A stretch of DNA of 5,687 nucleotides from Candidatus Aminicenantota bacterium (GTDB taxonomy: Bacteria; Acidobacteriota; Aminicenantia; Aminicenantales; Saccharicenantaceae), in the NCBI GenBank assembly GCA_011048485.1, contig DSDX01000216.1, positions 1 through 5,687 on the forward strand, given 5' to 3'. The notes under the pieces were generated by a model. It ran no database searches. It worked only from the letters and a program-made list of their open reading frames with translations, and was not told the origin of the DNA. Positions 1-5,294 of the stretch are shown one piece after another. Positions within the stretch are counted from its first letter, which is position 1. Each line of letters opens with the position of its first letter. The translations under genes were made by a program, and so were the position numbers.

Positions 1-1773
1 CTTGCGGCCGATGGTCCAGGAATCCTGGAGATAGACCGACAGGTTGTTGCTCGAGGTGTCCCAGACGCTGCCGTAATCGGACGTGAACGAGCCCCGGATG
101 TAGTAGTAGCCATAAGCGCCGTAGAACTCGCTCGTCGGATCGGCGTCGACGCCGACCTCGAAGCCCAGGCCGTCGAACGACCGGCCCCAATAGAGATAGA
201 CGCAGGGGTGCGGCGCCCCGGTGAAGCGGTCGTCATAGAGATAATTGTAGCCGACGCCCGCCTTGAAGGCGTGCTCGCCGCCCCAGTTGAGGTAATAGGA
301 CAGGTCGAGATTGTTGCTGAGCTTCCCGCGCTTGTAGTACAGGGTCGTCATGTTGATCGGGGCGCTCTCCCAGCCGGCGTTCTGGACGAGCTGCGGGTTG
401 GCCACGAAGAAGGGGTCCGCGGCGTAGGCCAAGTTGGACGTACTGAAATAGTAGTAGGAGGCGTCGGGGGGCGTGATCTGCTCGTTGGTCGTGTTCTCCT
501 CATGCCAGCCGCCCCGGTAGCTGATGAGCATGTTGTTGCCGACGGAATAGTCCGCGGTCAGCGAGGCGCTCTTGTTGGGGTAGTCGTAGCCCTCCTTCGC
601 GTATTCATAGTCCGCGGCGTCGTTGCCGAGGATGGTCGGGATGGCCCCCCGGTAGTTGGTGAAGCTGTTGATGTAGCCGGCCGAGACGCGGAGGCCGGGG
701 AGCGGGGCGGCCGTGAGCCGGATCGACCCGCCGAAGCCCTTGGTCTTCGTCTTGAAGGTCGAGAAGGGCCCTTCCCGGTCGTTGAAATCCCTGAGCGCCG
801 AGGTCTGGCTGAGGCGCGGATTGAACGATCCGAAGAACCACAGCTTGTCCTTGATGATCGGGCCGCCGAGGCTGATGATCGCCTCATACCGGTTGTAGCG
901 GTCCCGGTTCGACCCGCCGTCGAAATAGAGGTCGTCGTAGTTGACGTACTCGTAGACGTACCCGGGCTGGTCGTAGTCGCGCCTGAGGAAGTCCCGGGCC
1001 TTTCCCTCCATGTAGGTCCTGTTGTTCTCGTAGTAGCCCATGATGTCGCCGTGGAGCTCGTTGCTGCCGGACCTGGTGATGACGTTGACGACGCCGCCCA
1101 TCGAGCCGCCGAACTCCGCGTTGTAGCCCGAGGCCGTGACCTTGACCTCGTCGAGAAGCTCGAGGACGATGCTCTGCGGGGAGCCGCCATAGTGGAAGTC
1201 CGAGATGTCCGCGCCATCGGCGTAGAACATGTTCTCGGGCCCGGTCGCGCCGTCCACGGACAGGCCGGCCGTGTTGACGTCCGTGTGGACGCCGGGGATG
1301 GTGCTGATGAGCGAATCGAAGTTCCGGCCGCGGGGCAGGCTCAGGTAGGTCTCCTTGGTCATGACCTGGCCCTTGACCGTGCTCTTGACGTCGATGAGGG
1401 GGCTCTGGCCGATGACCGTGACCTGCTCCTCGATGGTGGCCACCTCGAGCGTCACGTCGACCGCGATGATCTGGGACAGCTCGAGCCGGATGCCCTTGCG
1501 GATGAGCGTCTTGAAGCCCTGGATCGAGTAGGTGATCTCGTAGGTCCCCGAAGGCAGGGCCATCAGCCTGTAGACGCCGTCGGCGTCGGTGACCGCCGCG
1601 GCCTTCCCGATCAGGCGGGGGCTCGTCGCCTCGACGTTGACGCCCGGCAGGGGCAATCCCTGGTGGTCGACGACGCGGCCGTTGATCCGGCCTGTGGGCG
1701 TCAGCTGGCCGAAGGCCAGGCCGGACGCCGCAAGACAGGCGATGAGCACGCTGATAACGAATCTCTTACTCAT
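1..1773 (-). CDS. TonB-dependent outer-membrane receptor with carboxypeptidase-regulatory-like N-terminus (partial, C-terminal barrel cut by window edge)
   Basis: One uninterrupted frame of 591 codons runs from ATG (1773-1771) to base 1 with no stop, so the 3' end is missing. Residues 1-22 form a Sec signal peptide: basic MSKR, a hydrophobic core, and likely cleavage after AFG before Q23. Residues about 28-112 look like a carboxypeptidase-regulatory-like (Ig-fold) domain, with GRINGRVVDHQGLPLPGVNV, TDADGVYRL and LPSGTYEI. Residues about 115-235 form the plug: EEQVTVIG, STIPGV, LSVDGATGPENMFYADG, then EFGGSMGGVVNVITRSGSNELHG. From about 240 on, Tyr/Asn/Gly-rich alternating segments fit beta-barrel strands, for example SLGGPIIKDKLWFFGSF at 301-317. 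This is the Oar-like receptor architecture common in Acidobacteriota and relatives. These proteins usually approach 1000 residues, so a large part of the barrel is probably outside. The family takes up large substrates through the outer membrane using TonB energy. The substrate here is unknown. The frame is set by the signal peptide and a Shine-Dalgarno 9 nt upstream. Confidence in the family is high. Confidence 0.93.
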   Translation of the reverse strand, partial: MSKRFVISVLIACLAASGLAFGQLTPTGRINGRVVDHQGLPLPGVNVEATSPRLIGKAAAVTDADGVYRLMALPSGTYEITYSIQGFKTLIRKGIRLELSQIIAVDVTLEVATIEEQVTVIGQSPLIDVKSTVKGQVMTKETYLSLPRGRNFDSLISTIPGVHTDVNTAGLSVDGATGPENMFYADGADISDFHYGGSPQSIVLELLDEVKVTASGYNAEFGGSMGGVVNVITRSGSNELHGDIMGYYENNRTYMEGKARDFLRRDYDQPGYVYEYVNYDDLYFDGGSNRDRYNRYEAIISLGGPIIKDKLWFFGSFNPRLSQTSALRDFNDREGPFSTFKTKTKGFGGSIRLTAAPLPGLRVSAGYINSFTNYRGAIPTILGNDAADYEYAKEGYDYPNKSASLTADYSVGNNMLISYRGGWHEENTTNEQITPPDASYYYFSTSNLAYAADPFFVANPQLVQNAGWESAPINMTTLYYKRGKLSNNLDLSYYLNWGGEHAFKAGVGYNYLYDDRFTGAPHPCVYLYWGRSFDGLGFEVGVDADPTSEFYGAYGYYYIRGSFTSDYGSVWDTSSNNLSVYLQDSWTIGRK

Positions 1774-1782
1774 GCTCTCTGT

Positions 1783-1788
1783 CTCCTC
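1783..1788 (-). promoter_or_regulatory. Ribosome binding site of the TonB-dependent receptor gene
   Basis: On the minus strand GAGGAG lies 9 nt before the ATG at 1773. This supports that start, which is also the one that gives a proper signal peptide. The site overlaps the TGA stop (1789-1787) of the candidate upstream reading frame described separately. Confidence 0.75.
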
Positions 1789-1879
1789 ATTCTCTCTCGT
1801 AACTCGCCTTAACCCTGTGACGGGCCGGACCGGCCCCCCACGAAACTCTTCTTATGTGTGCTCGACGCGTCGCGGTCAT
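1787..1879 (-). CDS. Candidate 30-aa upstream ORF / leader peptide before the receptor gene
   Basis: A short frame starts at ATG 1879-1877, 3 nt after a full AAGGAGG Shine-Dalgarno (minus strand, 1889-1883). It encodes 30 residues rich in arginine (MTATRRAHIRRVSWG at the start, YERE at the end) and stops at TGA 1789-1787. That stop lies inside the GAGGAG that serves the receptor gene, 13 nt before the receptor ATG. What is seen is the strong SD, the open frame and the stop/SD overlap. That it is translated and couples to the receptor gene is inference. Against it, the SD-to-ATG spacing is shorter than usual, the composition is Arg-rich as in random GC-rich frames, and no homologue is recognised. 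The same frame is open further upstream to 2035, but that extension has no SD. Treat as a hypothesis. Confidence 0.3.
   Translation of the reverse strand: MTATRRAHIRRVSWGAGPARHRVKASYERE
1822..1836. repeat. Perfect GC palindrome (hairpin candidate) in the receptor leader
   Basis: GGGCCGG-A-CCGGCCC is a perfect 7-bp inverted repeat around one base. As RNA it would fold as a 6-bp all-GC stem with a 3-nt loop. It lies 49 nt upstream of the receptor ATG and inside the candidate upstream ORF. No T-run follows on either strand, so it is not a classic rho-independent terminator. It may be an mRNA structure or a protein-binding site, but palindromes of this kind also arise by chance in GC-rich DNA. 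Confidence 0.4.
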
Positions 1880-1974
1880 TTTCCTCCTTGGCAGCCTTGG
1901 ATTTGCGGGGAGCCCGGGACAAGGGCCGAACCGGACCTGGTGACGAGCGGGACGGTCTCTCCCCAATTGATCTA

Positions 1975-2004
1975 AAGGTAAAACCTGCGGCGAGAATTTG
2001 TCAA
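1975..2004 (-). promoter_or_regulatory. Possible sigma-70 promoter for the receptor gene
   Basis: On the minus strand a consensus -35 TTGACA (2004-1999) is followed after 18 bp by a poor -10, TACCTT (1980-1975). TTAGAT (1975-1970) is a worse-spaced alternative. Transcription would start near 1968 and leave a leader of about 195 nt. The 9-mer CTTGACAAA here is identical to the -35 region of the lrp promoter, which supports a real -35. A 5-bp inverted repeat CGAGA-N12-TCTCG (1991-2012) brackets this -35 and could be an operator. The weak -10 suggests that activation would be needed. Confidence 0.35.
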
Positions 2005-2025
2005 GACTCTCGACAGGCTTGTCAA
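1998..2025 (-). repeat. Two direct TTGACAA repeats 21 bp apart
   Basis: TTGACAA on the minus strand occurs at 2004-1998 and again at 2025-2019, a 21-bp period equal to about two helical turns. The upstream copy has no suitable -10 at 16-18 bp, so it is unlikely to be a second -35 of the same kind. It could be a regulator half-site or simple coincidence. The pair lies just beyond the lrp stop codon. Confidence 0.3.
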
Positions 2026-2031
2026 TGCAAC

Positions 2032-2523
2032 TCATTCGAGATCCTGGTCCTTCGGGTCGACGTTGATCGGGTTGTACCGCGGATTGACGCCGGAGGACAC
2101 CACGACGAAGGTCTCGGCCCGCTCGATCATCTGGACCTTCGAGAGCTTGGCCATGAAGAACTCCCGGAACTCGTCGATGTCCCGGACGTTGACCTTGATG
2201 AGGTAGTCGATCCGGCCGGTGAGGAAATAGATCTCCTCGATCTCCTCGATCTGCCTGAGGTGCTCTTCGATGCGCTGGTAGTCCTCCTGGCGATGAAGGT
2301 GCTTGATCTGCAGGGAGAGAAAGCAGGTCAGGCCCCGACCGAGCTTCTTCTTATTGAGGATCGCCCTCTGTCCCTGGATGATGCCGTTCGTCCGGAGCTT
2401 CCGGACCCGCTCGAGCGTCGCCGGCGGAGAGAGCCTGATCTTCTTGGCCAGGGCGGAGTTGGAGATCTTGCCGTCTTCATACAGAATTTTCAAAATCCCC
2501 TTATCATATTCGTCATACTTCAT
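2032..2523 (-). CDS. Lrp/AsnC-family transcriptional regulator
   Basis: This 163-aa protein has the usual length and two-domain layout of the family. Residues about 3-50 form the AsnC-type winged helix-turn-helix: DEYDKGILKILYEDGKIS, SALAKKIRLSPPATLERVRKL, then NGIIQGQRAIL. Residues about 66-146 form the ligand-binding RAM domain, with YFLTGRIDYLIKVNVRD at 99-115 carrying the conserved G-x-x-DY effector-pocket turn. Family members form dimers or octamers, bind DNA cooperatively, and usually sense amino acids or related metabolites. The effector here is unknown. The ATG at 2523 is the only plausible start: an in-frame TGA lies upstream inside the -35 element and there is no alternative near it. 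No Shine-Dalgarno is visible. A 9-bp tandem repeat near 2230-2250 encodes IEEIEEI. The gene has its own promoter and stands upstream of the TonB-dependent receptor gene on the same strand, so the receptor is a candidate target. Base composition is visibly less GC-rich than in the pst genes. Confidence 0.95.
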   Translation of the reverse strand: MKYDEYDKGILKILYEDGKISNSALAKKIRLSPPATLERVRKLRTNGIIQGQRAILNKKKLGRGLTCFLSLQIKHLHRQEDYQRIEEHLRQIEEIEEIYFLTGRIDYLIKVNVRDIDEFREFFMAKLSKVQMIERAETFVVVSSGVNPRYNPINVDPKDQDLE

Positions 2524-2533
2524 GTTATTAGGA

Positions 2534-2563
2534 ATAATATGCGGCCAAAAACCTCTTTGTCAA
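2534..2563 (-). promoter_or_regulatory. Strong sigma-70 promoter of the Lrp/AsnC gene, predicted leaderless transcript
   Basis: On the minus strand TTGACA (2563-2558, 6/6 to consensus), an 18-bp spacer and TATTAT (2539-2534, 5/6) form the best promoter match in the window. It sits in an AT-rich island. Only 10 bp separate the -10 from the ATG at 2523, so initiation at the usual distance, near 2528-2525, would give a 5' leader of about 2-5 nt. No Shine-Dalgarno is present, which fits leaderless translation. Confidence 0.8.
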
Positions 2564-2572
2564 GCAAAAAGT

Positions 2573-2601
2573 AATTGTTCTGCTAATATTCTTTAACAAT
2601 T
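2573..2601. promoter_or_regulatory. Inverted repeat, candidate operator upstream of the Lrp/AsnC gene
   Basis: AATTGTT (2573-2579) and AACAATT (2595-2601) are perfect 7-bp inverted arms separated by 15 nt. Their centres are 22 bp apart, about two helical turns, and an AATATT palindrome lies near the middle. Relative to a start near 2526 the site spans about -47 to -75, centred near -61, upstream of the -35. Lrp/AsnC proteins commonly autoregulate through spaced palindromic AT-rich sites, so this is a natural candidate operator. Binding by this protein is inferred. Confidence 0.5.
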
Positions 2602-2760
2602 TTAGGGAGGCGTTCTGCCGCGGAGGACCTAGCTGACCGAATCGGATGCGGCCAAAGCCCCGGATCGCCGGTGCATCGTTCGGTCCGAATCAAGCCATCC
2701 GAACGGCCTTGTCGAGAGCGCGACAGAGGACATGCGAGGCGTTTTGATGAAGAGGTCAGG
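2602..2760. other. Intergenic region downstream of pstB, no gene seen
   Basis: This is the GC-rich part of the gap between the pstB stop and the lrp control region. It contains one inverted repeat, CGTTCGG (2677-2683) and CCGAACG (2699-2705), with a 15-nt loop. No T-run follows on the minus strand, so a rho-independent terminator for the pst operon is not convincing. No phoU-like frame and no small gene with a good ribosome binding site was found. Confidence 0.5.
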
Positions 2761-3522
2761 TCAGCTGATCTCGCCGGTGAGGTAGGCCCGCGTACGCGGG
2801 TCCTTGGGCGCGGCGAAGACTTCGGCGGCGGGGCCCTGCTCGACCAGCTCGCCGAGATAGAGGAAGGCGATGTGATCGGCGATCCGGCGGGCCTGCCTGA
2901 GGATGTGGGTGACGACGATGACGGTGTAGTCGCGCTTGAGCTCGAGCAGGCGCCGCTCGACGTTCTGGCTCGATTGGGGGTCGAGGGCCGAGGTCGGCTC
3001 GTCGCCCAAGATGATCTCCGGCTCGACGGCCAGGCCGCGGGCCAGGCAGAGCCGCTGCTGCTGCCCGACCGAGAGGAGCGAGGCCGGCTCGCGGAGCCGG
3101 CCCTCGACCTCGTCCCACAGCCCGGCGAGACGCAGGTAGCGCTCGACCCGCTCGTTTAGCTCCTTCCTCGACCTGAGACCGTGGATGCGCGGCCCGTAGG
3201 CGACGTTGTCGTAGATCGACATGGGCAGGACCTGGGGCCTCTGCGACAGCAGGCCCATCTTCCTGCGGATCCGGGTGACCTCGGTCCGCGGGGCGTAGAT
3301 GTCCTCGCCGTCGAGGAGGACCTGGCCCCTGACCCTGACCCCGTCGTCCGTGTCCAGGAGCCGGTTGAGCGACTTGAGCAGCGTCGTCTTGCCGCATCCC
3401 GACGGCCCGATGATGCTTGTGATCCTTTTCGCCGGGATGTCGAGGCTGACGTCCTTGAGGGCGAGATGGTCGCCGTAGAGGACGCTCAGGTTTCGGATGC
3501 TGATCGGGCTGTCGCCGTTCAC
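2761..3522 (-). CDS. pstB: Phosphate ABC transporter ATP-binding protein PstB
   Basis: This 253-aa cytoplasmic ATPase powers phosphate import through PstC-PstA. Its length is close to the usual ~255-260. Seen in order: Walker A GPSGCGKT (39-46) followed by TLLKSLNRLLD, Q-loop glutamine in LLSQRPQVLP (Q94), signature LSVGQQQRL (150-158), Walker B IILGDE (170-175), D-loop SALDP (178-182) and switch histidine H206 in VVTHILRQARRIADH. The C-terminal GELVEQGPAAEVFAAPKDPRTRAYLTG is typical of PstB. The signature has Val where LSGGQ has its first Gly. All catalytic residues are kept, so the protein should be active. The start is GTG (3522-3520), with AAGGA 11 nt upstream overlapping the pstA stop. 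The gene lies 15 nt after pstA and is the last recognisable gene of the operon. A polar amino acid importer ATPase is the nearest alternative, but the PstC/PstA/PstS neighbours make PstB nearly certain. Confidence 0.95.
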   Translation of the reverse strand: MNGDSPISIRNLSVLYGDHLALKDVSLDIPAKRITSIIGPSGCGKTTLLKSLNRLLDTDDGVRVRGQVLLDGEDIYAPRTEVTRIRRKMGLLSQRPQVLPMSIYDNVAYGPRIHGLRSRKELNERVERYLRLAGLWDEVEGRLREPASLLSVGQQQRLCLARGLAVEPEIILGDEPTSALDPQSSQNVERRLLELKRDYTVIVVTHILRQARRIADHIAFLYLGELVEQGPAAEVFAAPKDPRTRAYLTGEIS

Positions 3523-3533
3523 GGGAGCGACCG

Positions 3534-3538
3534 TCCTT
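3534..3538 (-). promoter_or_regulatory. Ribosome binding site supporting the GTG start of pstB
   Basis: AAGGA on the minus strand lies 11 nt before the GTG at 3522 and touches the TGA of pstA (3540-3538), which suggests translational coupling. The spacing is on the long side. No ATG is available near the expected N-terminus. Confidence 0.5.
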
Positions 3539-4413
3539 CACTTGACGACATGGCGGTTCACCTTTCGGTTCATGGCCCGGGCGGCCAGGCTGATGACCAG
3601 AATGATCAACGTCAGGATCGCGGCCGAGGCGTAGGCCCTCTCCTGGACCTCGGGGAACGGGGTCCCCAGCTGGAAGAAGATGGCCAGCGGCAGGGTCGCC
3701 GCGGGATCGGCGAGCGAACCGGGCACTCGGTCGGTGAACCCGGCCGTGAACAGGACCGAGGCCGCGTCGCCGATGCCGCGGCCCATGGCCAGCAAGACGC
3801 CGGTCAGGATGCCCGGGGCCGTCTGCCGGACCAGGACCTTCACGGCGGTCTCGAAACGCGTGGCGCCGAGCGAGGCCGAAGCGTCCTTGAGCTCCCGGGG
3901 GACCAGGCGCATGACCTCGTCGATGGCCCGGCTCATGATCGGGAACTCGAGCAGGGCGACCGTCAGGATGCCGGCGAGAAGCGAGGCCCGCAGACCCAGG
4001 GCCAGCATGATGACGAAGCCGAAGGCCCCGATGACGATGGAGGGGACCCCCCAAAGAACGTCGAGGAAGAAGCGCGTCCAGACCGCCGTCTTCGAGGTCC
4101 GGCCCTTGTAGACGTTGAGATAGAGCACGACGGGCAGGCTCAGGAGAAGGGCCAGGGCGGTCGCCCCGAGGGCCAGATAGACCGAGCCGACGATGGCGTT
4201 CAGGATGCCGCCCTCCCGGCCCAGGTAGAAGCCGCCCTTGGGGGTTCGGGTCAGCATGGACAGGCTCAGAGCGGGCACCGATTTCCAGAGGATCGTCCCG
4301 AGGATCAGGAGGAGCGCCAGGAGCACCATCACGGCGGACGCGGCGGCCAGGACGCGGAAGACGAGATCGGTCCGCTTGCGCCGCCCGAGATGGTTCGCGG
4401 CCAGGGCGTTCAT
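3538..4413 (-). CDS. pstA: Phosphate ABC transporter permease PstA
   Basis: This 291-aa inner-membrane permease pairs with PstC to form the phosphate channel. Hydrophobic segments fall at about 20-43, 71-100, 117-140, 143-162, 200-225 and 262-281, matching the six-helix pattern of the family. The cytoplasmic EAA-type loop that docks on the ATPase is at about 174-202 (ELKDASASLGATRFETAVKV, then APGI). A PstA-like RGIGDAASVLFTAG follows at 212-225, where many PstA proteins read GETAPLLFTA. The frame is open far upstream, but the real start is ATG 4413-4411: it overlaps the pstC stop by ATGA, has AGGAAGG just upstream (4424-4418), and gives the usual length, with residues before it only mirroring pstC in another frame. 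The overlap implies translational coupling and equal amounts of the two permeases. Confidence 0.95.
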   Translation of the reverse strand: MNALAANHLGRRKRTDLVFRVLAAASAVMVLLALLLILGTILWKSVPALSLSMLTRTPKGGFYLGREGGILNAIVGSVYLALGATALALLLSLPVVLYLNVYKGRTSKTAVWTRFFLDVLWGVPSIVIGAFGFVIMLALGLRASLLAGILTVALLEFPIMSRAIDEVMRLVPRELKDASASLGATRFETAVKVLVRQTAPGILTGVLLAMGRGIGDAASVLFTAGFTDRVPGSLADPAATLPLAIFFQLGTPFPEVQERAYASAAILTLIILVISLAARAMNRKVNRHVVK

Positions 4414-5294
4414 CGGACCTTCCTCTCGACCCGGATGAGGATGCCCCGGGCCAGGACGTTGAAGGCCAGCACGATCAGCATGAGGACGAGGGCGGCCATC
4501 ATCAAGGCCGCGTCGTAGCGGGGAATGGACATCATCTCGCCGTAGTTGTTGGCGATGAGCGCCGGCAGCGGGTAACCCGGGTCGAAGAGCGAGCGCGGGA
4601 CGGACGGGACGTTGCCGACGACCATGAGCACGGCCATGGTCTCGCCTAAGGCCCGGGAGAAGCCCAGGACGGAGGCGGCCAGGATGCCCTGGGCGCCCTT
4701 GCGCAGGACGACGTGCCGGGTCGTCTCCCACTTCGTCGCCCCGAGCGACAGGGAGGCCTCGCGCAGGGCCCGGGGCACGCTCGCGAAGACCTCGAGCGTC
4801 ACATGGATGATGGTCGGGAAGGTCATGATGGCCAGGATGATGCCGCCGGCGAGGATGCTGTACCCCGAGGAGTAGACGCCGGCGAGCGGCGCCAGCACGT
4901 TGCCGACGAACGGGACGACCAGGATGACGCCCCAGGCGCCGTAGACGACCGAGGGCAGGCCGGCCAGAAGGTCGATGACCGGCTGGGCGGCCCGGCGGGC
5001 CCAGCGCGGGGCGTACTCGGAGAGGTAGATGGCGGTCAGGATCGAGACCGGCACGGCCAGGGCGAGGGCGGTCAAGGTCACCCACATCGTCCCGGCGATG
5101 AACGGCAGGAGGCCGAACTCGCCTTTCATGGGGCTCCAGGCCGAGGAGAAGAGGAACCGGGACAGGGGCTCGACGCCGAGGATGGCCTTCGACCTCAGGA
5201 ACAGCCCGATGACGATGAACAGGACGAGCAGGCCCGGCAGGGCGGCGATGACGGCCATGGCCCGCCGGGCCAGGGCGTCCTTGAGCAGCCTCAA
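4410..5294 (-). CDS. pstC: Phosphate ABC transporter permease PstC
   Basis: This 294-aa inner-membrane permease is the first of the two channel subunits. A membrane helix at about 14-34 is followed by a periplasmic segment with the PstC-type FLFSSAWSP (47-55) and FGLLPFIAGTMWVTLTAL (60-77). Further helices lie at about 68-91, 106-130, 145-169, 203-228 and 262-284. Conserved PstC stretches include PSVVYGAWGV (114-123), the EAA loop REASLSLGATKWETTRHVVL (178-197) and RALGETMAVLMVVGN (214-228). The start is TTG at 5294-5292: GGAGG lies 7 nt upstream and TTG overlaps the stop of pstS as TTGA. The next ATG, codon 13 at 5258, would cut into the first helix and has no such support. It belongs to the pstSCAB operon and overlaps pstA at its end by 4 nt. 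Confidence 0.95.
   Translation of the reverse strand: MRLLKDALARRAMAVIAALPGLLVLFIVIGLFLRSKAILGVEPLSRFLFSSAWSPMKGEFGLLPFIAGTMWVTLTALALAVPVSILTAIYLSEYAPRWARRAAQPVIDLLAGLPSVVYGAWGVILVVPFVGNVLAPLAGVYSSGYSILAGGIILAIMTFPTIIHVTLEVFASVPRALREASLSLGATKWETTRHVVLRKGAQGILAASVLGFSRALGETMAVLMVVGNVPSVPRSLFDPGYPLPALIANNYGEMMSIPRYDAALMMAALVLMLIVLAFNVLARGILIRVERKVR

Noticed and set aside
558..1217. Minus-strand open frame of 219 codons rich in Ser, Thr and Arg
   Set aside because: It is a shifted frame within the receptor gene, and the biased composition shows it is a shadow.
208..1812. Long plus-strand open frame of 534 codons opposite the receptor gene
   Set aside because: It is antisense to a well-supported TonB-dependent receptor. 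Its Val/Asp/Arg/Leu-heavy, low-complexity composition is what the complement of a GC-rich gene gives, and it has no recognisable domain.
1886..1900. Direct repeat CCTTGG-cag-CCTTGG next to the strong SD in the receptor leader
   Set aside because: The 6-bp units are short and easily arise by chance. No pairing partner or known motif explains them.
1787..2035. An 82-codon minus-strand frame starting with an ATGA overlap at the lrp stop
   Set aside because: No SD supports the start at 2035, the product is Arg/Pro-rich without any family, and the region contains promoter-like elements. Only its last 30 codons have a good SD, and these are listed separately with low confidence.
2230..2250. 9-bp tandem repeat GATCTCCTC
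   Set aside because: It lies inside the lrp-family gene and simply encodes IEEIEEI in a helix; there are too few copies to be a meaningful repeat.
2677..2705. Inverted repeat CGTTCGG/CCGAACG as a pst operon terminator
   Set aside because: It has a 15-nt loop, a 7-bp stem and no T-run on the minus strand, which is too weak to call a terminator.
2756..4054. Minus-strand open frame of 432 codons across pstB and pstA
   Set aside because: It is in a different frame from both conserved proteins and is Arg/Pro/His-rich, so it is a shadow.
3181..4518. Plus-strand open frame of 445 codons opposite pstB and pstA
   Set aside because: It is the complement of two conserved genes. The Asp/Gln/Arg/Gly-rich translation has no family resemblance.
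3538..5085. A 515-residue reading of the pstA frame with a start inside pstC
   Set aside because: The extra N-terminal residues are Arg/Pro-rich sequence overlapping pstC. The true start at 4413 has an SD, an ATGA overlap and gives the family length.
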